DNA of 64,000 nt from the IMG/VR virus record IMGVR_UViG_3300023184_000046, positions 56,030 through 120,029 of that record; one strand, written 5' to 3'. Numbering within the stretch: position 1 is the first letter of the stretch; each line of letters opens with the position of its first letter. The translations under genes were made by a program, and so were the position numbers. The notes under the pieces are model-generated. The model was given only the letters and a program-made list of their open reading frames with translations. It was not told the DNA's origin and did no database searches. The DNA comes from a virus. Positions 16,827 to 24,375 of this stretch are shown here, in pieces.

Positions 16827-17294
16827 ATGAAAACATTTAAAGAATTCTTAAAACAAAAAATTAACGAACAAATGGATATGCAAGAGCCACCAGCTATGGT
16901 TAGCCCATCAAAATACGATAAATACGAAAATTTAAAACAAGAAAAGCTAAAATATTTTAATGAAAAATTTCAAAATGCAAGACCTGATGCTAAAGAAGCT
17001 ATACAATACTGGGTATTTGATAGAGATGTTAGCATGGAAAATTTTAAATCAATAGCTAATCGCATTCAAGATTTAACTGCTAATAATAAATGTAAATTTT
17101 TAACTCTTGATATTGGTGTAGCAATTATATGGTTTGATAAAGAAAAAGGAAAATTTGTAACCTCTTTTGCCCAGTCTGAGTTTGATAAATTTGTAAAATT
17201 ATTAGAAAAAATAATTCCATCATCTCCTGATTCTACTATGCAATCAAATCCTATGCCATCAAATATTGGAGATTATTTGCCTAAGCGGAACTAA
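16827..17294 (+). CDS. Tagged hypothetical protein, 155 aa
   Basis: Tag MKTFKEFLKQKINEQ, closest to T4 MKTYQEFIAE; I-N-E could be the cleavage site. Then a Met/Pro-rich linker (MDMQEPPAMVSPSKYDKYE) and a compact alpha/beta body with ILTLDIG-like strand LTLDIGVAIIWFD. Leader has AAGGAAC. No family recognised. Confidence 0.65.
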   Translation: MKTFKEFLKQKINEQMDMQEPPAMVSPSKYDKYENLKQEKLKYFNEKFQNARPDAKEAIQYWVFDRDVSMENFKSIANRIQDLTANNKCKFLTLDIGVAIIWFDKEKGKFVTSFAQSEFDKFVKLLEKIIPSSPDSTMQSNPMPSNIGDYLPKRN

Positions 17295-17317
17295 TTTGCC
17301 TCGCTATTACATAAATA
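17286..17317 (+). promoter_or_regulatory. 32-nt conserved late-promoter element, copy 2
   Basis: Same order as copy 1, beginning CGGAACTAATTTGCC and ending in CATAAATA. It overlaps the last codons of the upstream gene. 27 nt to the ATG at 17345, with AAGGAG. Confidence 0.6.
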
Positions 17318-17344
17318 ACTTATTAATTTAAAACAAGGAGTATC

Positions 17345-17554
17345 ATGAGTGAATTTTTAAATTGGCTAGAACAAAAAGATAACATGCTTTTCATCTCTAT
17401 AACAGAAGGAAAGAAAAAACATAAAAAAGATATTACTGGAGATGGCAAATCTGATTTTGCCGATGTTATAAAAGCTAGAGTCTTAGCTAGTGGCAAATCT
17501 GAAAAAGAAGCTCAAGGAATTGCTAAAAAGTATCATAAAAACAATGACAAATAA
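17345..17554 (+). CDS. Small tagged protein with EF-hand-like loop
   Basis: 69 aa. MSEFLNWLEQ is a variant of the tag. Residues 28-48 contain KKDITGDGKSDFADVIKAR, where D-x-T-x-D-G-x-x-D resembles a calcium-binding loop. Ends in a basic SEKEAQGIAKKYHK helix. Similar tiny acidic/basic proteins accompany T4-like head proteins. Leader is homologous to those of 16827 and 17611. Confidence 0.65.
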   Translation: MSEFLNWLEQKDNMLFISITEGKKKHKKDITGDGKSDFADVIKARVLASGKSEKEAQGIAKKYHKNNDK

Positions 17555-17610
17555 GTAAATATAAACAAAATTATTTGCTGTGAACTTATTAATTAAAAAC
17601 AAGGAATACG

Positions 17611-17868
17611 ATGAAAACAATTAAAGAATATTTAAAAGAAAATAATTTACTTGATTCTAATCATAAATTGTCAACAGATCATAGTTTTAAGGATTTAATT
17701 ATAGATTCAATTCCAACTGATGCACTTAAAAATTTAAATCAATATAATTTAAACCATGGATCTGATCTTAAATATTTATTTAAAAATAAAAATTGGTCTA
17801 TAAATATACCTGATGAACATTGGGAAAATAGTTTTAATTTTCTTAAAAACAATAATTTCATTAAATAA
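17611..17868 (+). CDS. Small tagged hypothetical protein, 85 aa
   Basis: Tag MKTIKEYLKEN (L-K-E could be cleaved). The remainder is acidic/amide-rich (NLNQYNLNHGSDLKY). The leader AACTTATTAATTAAAAACAA then GGAATACG is homologous to the leaders of the two upstream genes, but the 32-nt element is missing here. Confidence 0.6.
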   Translation: MKTIKEYLKENNLLDSNHKLSTDHSFKDLIIDSIPTDALKNLNQYNLNHGSDLKYLFKNKNWSINIPDEHWENSFNFLKNNNFIK

Positions 17869-17871
17869 AAG

Positions 17872-17903
17872 CGGAACTAATTCGCCTCGCTACCGCATAA
17901 ATA
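17872..17903 (+). promoter_or_regulatory. 32-nt conserved late-promoter element, copy 3
   Basis: CGGAACTAATTCGCC, then TCGCTACCG, then CATAAATA, ending 4 nt before the ATG at 17908 (leaderless spacing). A 21-nt part of this element recurs inside the following gene. Confidence 0.6.
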
Positions 17904-17907
17904 AACT

Positions 17908-18450
17908 ATGAAAACATTTATTGAATATATTAACGAAATAGAAAATAATAAAAGCGGAACTAATTCGCCCTATGATTACAATCATGAATTTAAAAAATGG
18001 ACTGTTTTCCTTGAAAAAAGAGATGCTTGCTATCATAAAGTAAAAAGCAGATACCATGTGTGGCCTTCGGCCTACGGTTCTGGGGCCCTGGTTAAATGTA
18101 GAAAAGTAGGTGCGAAAAATTGGGGCAATTCTAGAAGAAATGAAAATACTGAAACTACTGAATTAAATGAAGATATCTTTAAATCAGAAAAAGAAAAAGG
18201 ATTACGAGGCTGGTTCAATAGAAATAAAGGAAAAGGATGGATAGACTGCAAAGCTAGCAAAAAAGGAAAACTCGTTTCTTGTGGCCGTAAAAAAGCTGGC
18301 AAAGGTACTGAAAGAAAATATCCAGCATGTAGACCAACTTTATCAGCATGTAATAAAACTGGAATTAAAAGAAAAATAAGCAGTAAAGCTATTTCTTGGA
18401 AAAAGAAAATACTTGAAATGATAACATCTAAGATAGAAACAATAGAATAA
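17908..18450 (+). CDS. Tagged DUF5872-like protein
   Basis: 180 aa. Tag MKTFIEYINEIEN. Two conserved modules follow: EKRDACYHKVKSRYHVWPSA plus GALVKCRKVGAKNWG (about residues 37-72), and GLRGWFNRNKGKGWIDCKAS with YPACRPTLSACN (about 95-145). Both are widespread in T4-like cyanophages and giant viruses (DUF5872-like), strongly basic and of unknown function. Residues 15-20 (KSGTNS) are encoded by a copy of the upstream promoter element. Confidence 0.78.
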   Translation: MKTFIEYINEIENNKSGTNSPYDYNHEFKKWTVFLEKRDACYHKVKSRYHVWPSAYGSGALVKCRKVGAKNWGNSRRNENTETTELNEDIFKSEKEKGLRGWFNRNKGKGWIDCKASKKGKLVSCGRKKAGKGTERKYPACRPTLSACNKTGIKRKISSKAISWKKKILEMITSKIETIE

Positions 18451-18452
18451 AA

Positions 18453-18484
18453 CGGAACTAATTCGCCCCGCTATTGCATAAATA
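18453..18484 (+). promoter_or_regulatory. 32-nt conserved late-promoter element, copy 4
   Basis: CGGAACTAATTCGCC, CCGCTATTG, CATAAATA; 4 nt before the ATG at 18489. Confidence 0.6.
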
Positions 18485-18488
18485 CACC

Positions 18489-19292
18489 ATGGATACTTTT
18501 GAAAATGCTACATCTTGGCTTCACCCTAATGGAACTTTCCATCCAATTAAAAAATATGGTAGCCATTCAAACTGGGCTTATCACAATAATAAAAAACTAG
18601 AAGAACTTTTTGCATCTGGATGGATGAGAGTAACTTTTATAGGCGATACTATCTATGTTAGCAATGATCTTTCTGTTCTTCCAACTTTTAAACAAAAAAA
18701 ATCAATAATGGATTTGTCAATAGAAAGTAACGAAAGATTTAAAAAAGCAATCTATGAAAATGGCAAAGGAAAAGAAACTACATTATTCTCATCTTATGAC
18801 TTCTCAGAATCAAATAATCACATCAACTTTAAAAACTGGCTACTACTCTCTGAAACTAGAGAAGGACTTCTACGATACCTTAAAGAAAAATTACCACATG
18901 TTCCTGAATATGTCTTATTTGATTTATTTTATAGAACTATTAAAAATTCTAAACCTGAAGAAATAGAAGAATTTATAGAAACATATAAAGATTATAAATG
19001 GGAACTTAAAACAAATTTTCCTATAAACTACGAAATATTTGATACTAACACTATCCGTAATTTTAAGGAAAGAAAAGGTGGATCAGAAAACCCTTATGGA
19101 GTTCCTAACGATAAACAAAGACATGATAAACAAAAAGAATTAATCGCAATTACAATTCCTAAAGAACCAATCATATTAATAAAAAATGGTACTAAATATT
19201 CACTTGCAGAAGGATGGCATAGAACCATTCAATTATTTGAAAAATATCCAAAAGGATTTGTATACCCACAAGTTTATATAGGTATACCATGA
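18489..19292 (+). CDS. Fusion of small phage domain with tagged ParB-like protein
   Basis: 267 aa. Start 18489 (MDTFENATSW) is preferred because the promoter box ends 4 nt upstream; the earlier TTG lies inside the box. Residues 1-110 form a domain common in phages (ASGWMRVTFIGDTIYVSND). At residue 112 the sequence INFKNWLLLSE restarts the regional tag, with ATC where other genes have ATG. The C-terminal part ends with PIILIKNGTKYSLAEGWHRT (about residues 225-245), like the ParB/sulfiredoxin G-x-H-R motif. It looks like two genes joined by loss of a stop and a start codon. Confidence 0.7.
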   Translation: MDTFENATSWLHPNGTFHPIKKYGSHSNWAYHNNKKLEELFASGWMRVTFIGDTIYVSNDLSVLPTFKQKKSIMDLSIESNERFKKAIYENGKGKETTLFSSYDFSESNNHINFKNWLLLSETREGLLRYLKEKLPHVPEYVLFDLFYRTIKNSKPEEIEEFIETYKDYKWELKTNFPINYEIFDTNTIRNFKERKGGSENPYGVPNDKQRHDKQKELIAITIPKEPIILIKNGTKYSLAEGWHRTIQLFEKYPKGFVYPQVYIGIP

Positions 19293-21121
19293 ACTTTAAA
19301 AACTGGCTAATACTCTCTGAAGAACAACTTTTAAATGAGGACTTCAAAACTCAAAGAGAAAAATTCATCCAACAAGGCATAGAACCAGATGCCGTTGACT
19401 ATTACCTCAATACATTTAAAACTATCAAAGATAAAAAATACAAACAAATAAATGACCCAATACCAAATCTTGAACATATCAAAGATAAAACCAATATAGA
19501 TGCTTTTAAAATATGGAAAGAACTAGAAGACTTCGTTGATTATGTGAAAAGCCAAGTAGATGTTTCTGGTAAAACTAGTTACAAGAATATCAAAGTAGAC
19601 GCAATACCAATTTATGAAGATAACGACCTGATAATTTATTACGCAGATACTCCTCAAGCATGCGTTACTTACAAAGGCAATGTTCCATATTCTTGGTGTG
19701 TTGCCCGAACCGATGCAAGTAATATGTTTTATCACTATAGATTTGGAACACATAAACCATCATTCTATTTTGTAAAAAACAAGGAACGAACCAATAAAGA
19801 ACTTGAAACATTTAAAGGAGGAACATTCACTGATGAATATCACTTCTTCGTAATCCAAGTAATAAAATATGCTAAACCTGAAAATAAAGATGATCAACAA
19901 TACATTGTAACTTCTGCACAAAATATTGGTGATCAACAAATGTCATGGAATGATATATTAAAACTAGAACCTAAATTAACTAATAAAGAAAATATATTTA
20001 TCAGCAAGCCTCTTGGAATTAAAGAAGAAGAACTATACAAAAAATTCATAAATGGTATTTCTGATGAAGAATTTGAAAACTTACCTTTTGATGAAAAAGA
20101 TATGTACTTAAATATTTATGTTAGACAAAACCGACCACTAACCGACAACCAATTTAAATTTTTACCACCTGATTTAAAAAATAAGTATATTGGCTTTGGA
20201 GTTGGTTTGTCTGATGAACAAGTTGAAATGATTGATTCTAAATTATATAAAAGATATGAAGATGTCACAAAAACTAAAATAGAAAAAACTATTGGAACTG
20301 ACGAATTTAAATTTACACCAAGCGAAGTTAATATATTATTAAAAAATATAAATGAATTTGATTTTAACAAGCTTTCTTATGCGAATGTTGCATATTTGCT
20401 TAAATACGCAACCGATACAGACAATATAGACAACATGGCAAAGTTAATTATACAAAAGAAACAAGAACTTAATGGTATTGATGTTTTTAATTTGCTTGAT
20501 AATGCAACCGATAAAGAAGAAATAGCAGAACTATTACAAAAAGATAAAAAAGATAAAAAAGATAACATTAGTAAACTTAAAAACAATGATATTGTTACAT
20601 TGCTTGATAATGCAACCGATAAAGACAAAATGGCAGAACTACTTATAAAATATAAAACAAAACTTCATGATCCATGGACCTCGAGTATTTGGCATTTGAT
20701 GAATAAGGCAAAAGACAAAGACAAAATAGCAGAACTAATTATCCAAAAAGAAACAGAACTTTCTAGCTTAAATCTCGTTCCTGAGAGTGGTATCGAAGCG
20801 TTACTTTATGATTCAAACGACACAGAAAAAATAGCAACCTTGCTAGGAACAGATAACATAAATAGACTTGAAAGTAGAAATATTCAAAATTTGATTACAA
20901 AATTAGAGGGCAGACCTTTAAAACTAGAAATAATTGCTAAAATATTAGGAGAAAAAAATATAAGTAAACTTACTTATGATTCTATTAAGTTAATGCTTAG
21001 CAAATCATATCCCAAAAAAGAAAATACCGCAAAAATACTAAATCAATATTACGCAAATAAAACACCACAAATAAAAAGATTAATTAATAAACATTTAAAA
21101 ACAAAAACCCCTCCTGAATAA
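19289..21121 (+). CDS. Tagged large protein, PcfJ-like N-terminal half plus helical repeats
   Basis: 610 aa, starting in an ATGA overlap. Tag MNFKNWLILSE. Residues 120-230 contain ADTPQACVTYKG, PYSWCVARTDASNMFYHYR and a VIQV strand, a Trp-Cys-x-Ala-Arg pattern related to that of the PcfJ-like protein at 9298. From about residue 250 the protein consists of repeats such as LLDNATDKEEIAELL and LLDNATDKDKMAELL (about 30 residues each), probably an alpha-solenoid for protein binding. Last gene of the plus-strand block, converging with an HNH gene 4 nt away. Confidence 0.7.
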   Translation: MNFKNWLILSEEQLLNEDFKTQREKFIQQGIEPDAVDYYLNTFKTIKDKKYKQINDPIPNLEHIKDKTNIDAFKIWKELEDFVDYVKSQVDVSGKTSYKNIKVDAIPIYEDNDLIIYYADTPQACVTYKGNVPYSWCVARTDASNMFYHYRFGTHKPSFYFVKNKERTNKELETFKGGTFTDEYHFFVIQVIKYAKPENKDDQQYIVTSAQNIGDQQMSWNDILKLEPKLTNKENIFISKPLGIKEEELYKKFINGISDEEFENLPFDEKDMYLNIYVRQNRPLTDNQFKFLPPDLKNKYIGFGVGLSDEQVEMIDSKLYKRYEDVTKTKIEKTIGTDEFKFTPSEVNILLKNINEFDFNKLSYANVAYLLKYATDTDNIDNMAKLIIQKKQELNGIDVFNLLDNATDKEEIAELLQKDKKDKKDNISKLKNNDIVTLLDNATDKDKMAELLIKYKTKLHDPWTSSIWHLMNKAKDKDKIAELIIQKETELSSLNLVPESGIEALLYDSNDTEKIATLLGTDNINRLESRNIQNLITKLEGRPLKLEIIAKILGEKNISKLTYDSIKLMLSKSYPKKENTAKILNQYYANKTPQIKRLINKHLKTKTPPE

Positions 21122-21124
21122 AAT

Positions 21125-21670
21125 CTAACAACGCCAATCATCTGAATACATCCACTTGAAACCACCTGATGTATTAAAACTCTTTCTTCCACTGCAAACA
21201 CTTGATATATTTGCCTTTCTACATCCACTTTCTTTTTCAGCAACCTCTAATGACTCGTACTCTTCTATAAACTCACCTTCTATACTTAATTTTACCACTC
21301 CTTTCTTACCACTCCTGAATCCTAATTCTTCTATCGCATGCCTTGTGTTCATGTAATTACTACACCATTCTAAATTCCCAATCTCGTTATCACCTTTTAT
21401 ACCATTCTTGTGATTTACTTGATCATATCCATTTGGATTAGGTATAAATGCAATTGCCACCAAACGATGAACCTTCATCTTATGCGACTTGCCTAACTTA
21501 TGCAGATAACAATACTGGTAACCTTTATCTGTATAGTGTTGAATACAGATCTTCTCTCTGTCTTTAAAATACAACTTTTTTAACCTGCCGAAATTACTAA
21601 TTAAATATGATTCAAATCCAGCCACTTCTCTCCACTCTTCGTTTAAATCTTTAATTTCTAATTTACTCAT
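21125..21670 (-). CDS. NUMOD4/HNH homing endonuclease
   Basis: 181 aa from ATG 21670 (MSKLEIKDL), chosen for the AGGAG 8 nt upstream. EWREVAGFESYLISNFGRLK is a NUMOD4 DNA-binding motif; VHRLVAIAFIPNPNGYDQVN and HKNGIKGDNEIGNLEWCS form the HNH core (His-Asn-Asn type); the C-terminal SLEVAEKESGCRKANISSVC is a NUMOD1-like helix-turn-helix. A free-standing homing endonuclease at the boundary between the late plus-strand and early minus-strand blocks. Confidence 0.88.
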   Translation of the reverse strand: MSKLEIKDLNEEWREVAGFESYLISNFGRLKKLYFKDREKICIQHYTDKGYQYCYLHKLGKSHKMKVHRLVAIAFIPNPNGYDQVNHKNGIKGDNEIGNLEWCSNYMNTRHAIEELGFRSGKKGVVKLSIEGEFIEEYESLEVAEKESGCRKANISSVCSGRKSFNTSGGFKWMYSDDWRC

Positions 21671-22001
21671 ATTTAACTCCTTTCTTTTAATATACTGAAT
21701 TTTATTAAACCTTGTCAAACCTGAAAAAATATCACCGCCCTTTTTTTTACCAAACCTCTTTTTATAAATACTACTTTTTTGTACACTAATATACATTTAC
21801 TTAGTATCCAATTTTGCAACAACACAGCACACACCAAAAAATATAGTTCATTAAACAAACAAAGGGAGTGATGATACCACAGGCTATATAGGGAGTACCC
21901 AACTCTCTAATGTTTTTTATTTTTAATTTATTAATTTTTAATTTTGCAACAATTATTTTTTATGATAATGAAATATATTCATACTACTTGTGTAGCTAGT
22001 T
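21671..22001. other. AT-rich non-coding spacer
   Basis: About 330 bp upstream of the HNH gene with no convincing ORF. ATTTTGCAACAA occurs twice (near 21809 and 21940). An AAAGGGAG signal before ATG at 21870 leads only to a six-codon frame. Confidence 0.5.
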
Positions 22002-22103
22002 CCCAGTCCCAGTCCCAGTCCCAGTCCCAGTCCCAGTCCCAGTCCCAGTCCCAGTCCCAGTCCCAGTCCCAGTCCCAGTCCCAGTCCCAGTCCCAGTCCC
22101 AGT
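22002..22103. repeat. Hexanucleotide array (CCCAGT)17
   Basis: Seventeen perfect copies of CCCAGT followed by one 17-nt dispersed motif copy. Located downstream of the terminator of the minus-strand gene at 22192. The open frames across it (Gly-Leu or Thr-Gly dipeptides) are repeat artefacts. Confidence 0.95.
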
Positions 22104-22144
22104 CCTAAGTACATCCGTGCAATACGAAACACTAGGCACAAAAA

Positions 22145-22175
22145 AATACCCTACACCAAACTGGTGTAGGGTATT
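22145..22175 (-). terminator. Hairpin terminator, 14-bp stem
   Basis: AATACCCTACACCA / TGGTGTAGGGTATT around a 3-nt loop, followed on the minus strand by a T-run. Ends the unit 22192-22560. Confidence 0.85.
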
Positions 22176-22191
22176 AAGTTTATTACTTTGC

Positions 22192-22560
22192 TCATGTATG
22201 TCTCTCAAAGATTTCGCTTAACTCTTTAAGGAAGGTTGACCTTATGTTCTTGATAAACTCACTAAACTGTTCGGTAATATCCTGACTATTACCTTCATCA
22301 TCAGGTATACCACAGAACAAAACATCACCTACAAGGTAGTCATTAAACTTAGTTAGCTTATTAGCACGATGCCAAACAGCCGTAGCAATTATATTATCAC
22401 GCAAGCCTTTAAGCTTGCCTTCTTCATTAACAAACCCAGAACCAATATTGCCAGCTTCGATGGCTTCTATGTAGCCACCAACTGCTCTTTGAATTTCTTT
22501 CAGGCCTTCAGCCTGAACTTCAATGATTTCGCCAGAAGTCTTTACAATAACTGCCTTCAT
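22192..22560 (-). CDS. DUF3846-like protein
   Basis: 122 aa from ATG 22560 (MKAVIVKTSG), with GGAG 7 nt upstream; longer frames add unsupported residues. Contains the DUF3846 pattern: EIIEVQAEGLKEIQRAVGGY (strand then helix), FVNEEGKLKGL and LVGDVLFCGIPDDEG. This family is common in phages and mobile elements and has no known function. A paralogue lies at 53899. Monocistronic, with its own TTGAAA-17-CCGATA promoter and terminator. Confidence 0.8.
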   Translation of the reverse strand: MKAVIVKTSGEIIEVQAEGLKEIQRAVGGYIEAIEAGNIGSGFVNEEGKLKGLRDNIIATAVWHRANKLTKFNDYLVGDVLFCGIPDDEGNSQDITEQFSEFIKNIRSTFLKELSEIFERHT

Positions 22561-22658
22561 GATTATCTCCAACATAGCTGGAATTGGTTGTTTATAAATG
22601 ATTAAGTCACCAGCAATGACTAACATCATCAGCAATGTTTATAACTTGCTTACTGTAC

Positions 22659-22687
22659 TATCGGTTTAAAAGCTGTGCCATTTTCAA
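22659..22687 (-). promoter_or_regulatory. CCGATA-type promoter (A)
   Basis: Minus strand TTGAAA (22687-22682), 17 bp, CCGATA (22664-22659). About 100 nt upstream of 22560. A/T tract upstream of the -35. Confidence 0.7.
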
Positions 22688-22717
22688 CTATTTAAAAAAT
22701 ATTTTATAAGATTGTTC

Positions 22718-22906
22718 TTAAGTACAACTGTGCAATAGGAAATCTTAAGTACAACTGTGCAATAGGAAATCTTAAGTACAACTGTGCAATAGGAAATCTT
22801 AAGTACAACTGTGCAATAGGAAATCTTAAGTACAACTGTGCAATGGGAAATCTTAAGTACATCTGTGCAATAGGAAATCTTAAGTACATCTGTGCAATGG
22901 GAAACA
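22718..22906. repeat. Seven tandem 27-bp repeats carrying the 17-nt motif
   Basis: Seven units of TTAAGTACAACTGTGCAATA followed by GGAAATC, with C/T and A/T variants in the last two. Each unit contains one copy of the dispersed AAGTACAWCYGTGCAAT motif. Lies between promoter A and the terminator of the next gene. Confidence 0.95.
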
Positions 22907-22919
22907 CTAGGCACAAAAA

Positions 22920-22954
22920 AATACCCTACACCATTTTGTTTGGTGTAGGGTATT
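22920..22954 (-). terminator. Hairpin terminator, 14-bp stem
   Basis: AATACCCTACACCA / TGGTGTAGGGTATT, with the same stem as at 22145 and a different loop. Terminates 22972-23427. Confidence 0.85.
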
Positions 22955-22971
22955 AAGTTTACTTACATGGT

Positions 22972-23427
22972 TTACATGGCCTTGGATGATTCGATCTCGG
23001 CAAAGCTGGCCTGCACCTTTACAGTTTGCTTGCCTGATACCGATACCTTTGGTATCGTTTCGGCAAAGACTTCTTTGATTGTATCCATCTTTGCTTTCAT
23101 TTTCTTTGACAGGATTACCAGCTTACCATCTTCTTTTTTCTCAAGCATTGCAGCCATGGCCTTCGCAGCCTTCTCGACTGCTTCATCACCATAGCTACCA
23201 AACTCGGCAGCAAATGCAGCAGCAAACTCATAGATGCTTACAGAGACAGTACCAGTCCTCTCGTAATCTTCGCCTTTATTGATTGAACCAGAAACATCAA
23301 TGTTCTGGATATCACCAGAAATATTATCAAGGATTGTTATCGAGCAATCAATTTTATGATTACCCGTGTTAAGCTTTTCTTCTTTTTCTCCAAATACCTT
23401 CTGGACTGCGATAAAAATCTCATTCAT
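22972..23427 (-). CDS. Hypothetical protein, paralogue of 38764-39219
   Basis: 151 aa. GGAG ribosome-binding site. Shares with the 38764 product: VFGE, a TGNHKIDCSITILD strand, GSINKGEDYERTGTVSVSIY, an Ala-rich helix with AVEKAAKAMA, and a terminal KEVFAETIPKVSVSGKQTVK. Such conservation in two separate units points to a functional family, but I do not recognise it. It looks like an early accessory protein. Confidence 0.7.
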   Translation of the reverse strand: MNEIFIAVQKVFGEKEEKLNTGNHKIDCSITILDNISGDIQNIDVSGSINKGEDYERTGTVSVSIYEFAAAFAAEFGSYGDEAVEKAAKAMAAMLEKKEDGKLVILSKKMKAKMDTIKEVFAETIPKVSVSGKQTVKVQASFAEIESSKAM

Positions 23428-23512
23428 AGCACTATCTCCATCATAGCTGGCATTGATTGTTTATAAGTGATTGTCACCAGCAATAACGAATCACTTTGTT
23501 TGTCTAATGTAT

Positions 23513-23541
23513 TATCGGTTTAAAAGCTGTGCCATTTTCAT
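23513..23541 (-). promoter_or_regulatory. CCGATA-type promoter (B)
   Basis: ATGAAA (variant -35, 23541-23536), 17 bp, CCGATA (23518-23513). Sequence from -35 to -10 nearly identical to promoter A. Confidence 0.65.
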
Positions 23542-23571
23542 CTATTTAGAAAATATTTTATAATTTATGAT

Positions 23572-23822
23572 TCTTAAGTACATCTGTGCAATAGGAAATA
23601 AGTTTATGATAATAATTCTTAAGTACATCCGTCCAATGGGAAATAAGTTTATGGTTTATGATTCTTAAGTACATCCGTCCAATGGGAAATAAGCTTATGG
23701 TTTATGATTCTTAAGTACATCTGTGCAATAGGAAATCTTACGGCAATGGTAAATCCTAAGTACATCTGTGCAATAGGAAATCTTACGGCAATGGTAAATC
23801 CTAAGTACATCTGTGCAATAGG
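23572..23822. repeat. Dispersed 17-nt motif cluster (six copies)
   Basis: Copies of AAGTACATCYGTSCAAT at roughly 45-bp spacing, each followed by GGGAAATAAG or AGGAAATC, with a recurring TTTATGATTCTTAAG linker. Two copies read GTCCAAT instead of GTGCAAT. No ORF. Confidence 0.85.
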
Positions 23823-23899
23823 GATTGCATTACATTGTGTTTTAAAGCGTTTGTTCTTTACTTGACCTAAGACTCATCTTAGCAAGAGATCGTTGAAAA
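23823..23899. other. Conserved non-coding element, copy 1
   Basis: GATTGCATTACATTGTGTTT then TAAAG...TTGACC...AGATCGTTGAAAA; alignable over about 80 bp with 28781-28861. Sits between the motif cluster and the GATGATATG array in both modules. Confidence 0.6.
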
Positions 23900-23916
23900 T
23901 AGACGCATTGTGTGGG

Positions 23917-24003
23917 TGCTGGTGATGATATGCGGGTGATGATATGCGGGTGATGATATGCGGGTGATGATATGCGGGTGATGATATGCTGGTGATGATA
24001 TGG
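23917..24003. repeat. GCGGGTGATGATAT tandem array (six units)
   Basis: Six 14-bp units, the first and last diverged (GCTGGTGATGATAT). Same core (GATGATATG) as arrays at 29348, 34120 and 40554. It lies just beyond the terminator of 24056. Confidence 0.9.
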
Positions 24004-24012
24004 AAACGAAAA

Positions 24013-24047
24013 AATCCCCTACACCATTTTTAGTGGTGTAGGGGATT
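24013..24047 (-). terminator. Hairpin terminator, 14-bp stem
   Basis: AATCCCCTACACCA / TGGTGTAGGGGATT, 7-nt loop; T-rich on the minus-strand exit side. Confidence 0.85.
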
Positions 24048-24055
24048 AGGTTTAT

Positions 24056-24253
24056 TTACTTGGCCAGCTTTTTTAATTCTACTGGGTCAAGGTGGTTCTT
24101 TTCAACATGATCGACCAGCTTAACTTTAATTTCCTTCAACTTCTCTTTGAGAACTTCGATTGTTTTCTCGATTGCATCTTTTTTGGAATCTAATGCAATC
24201 CATTCAGCAACAGGAAAGCAATCACCAGCATAGTTATAATTTTCAGCTTCCAT
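24056..24253 (-). CDS. Small hypothetical protein, 65 aa
   Basis: Start at 24253 (MEAENYNYAGDCFPV) chosen for the ACGAGGA site 8 nt upstream. The second half is a charged coiled-coil-like helix (KKDAIEKTIEVLKEKLKEIK). The leader contains GATTCGTTATTGCTGGTGAC, also found upstream of 22972. No family recognised. Confidence 0.65.
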   Translation of the reverse strand: MEAENYNYAGDCFPVAEWIALDSKKDAIEKTIEVLKEKLKEIKVKLVDHVEKNHLDPVELKKLAK

Positions 24254-24335
24254 AACATTAATCCTCGTAGCTGGAAGTAAATGGTTGTAAATGATTGTCA
24301 CCAGCAATAACGAATCATTTATGTAGGTTTAATAA

Positions 24336-24368
24336 TCCCCTTGCACCATGTTAATTGGTGCAAGGGGA
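24336..24368 (-). terminator. Hairpin terminator, 13-bp stem
   Basis: TCCCCTTGCACCA / TGGTGCAAGGGGA; terminates the AAA+/VWA unit ending at 24376. Confidence 0.85.
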
Positions 24369-24375
24369 GATAAGT

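Noticed and set aside
21953-22208. Gly-Leu and Thr-Gly dipeptide frames
   Set aside because: Produced by the CCCAGT hexamer array; no ribosome-binding site.
22684-22916. CRISPR-like array (27-bp repeats) and frames encoding YLRFPIAQL repeats
   Set aside because: The units are contiguous with no spacers and there are no cas genes, so it is a tandem repeat and the peptides are artefacts.
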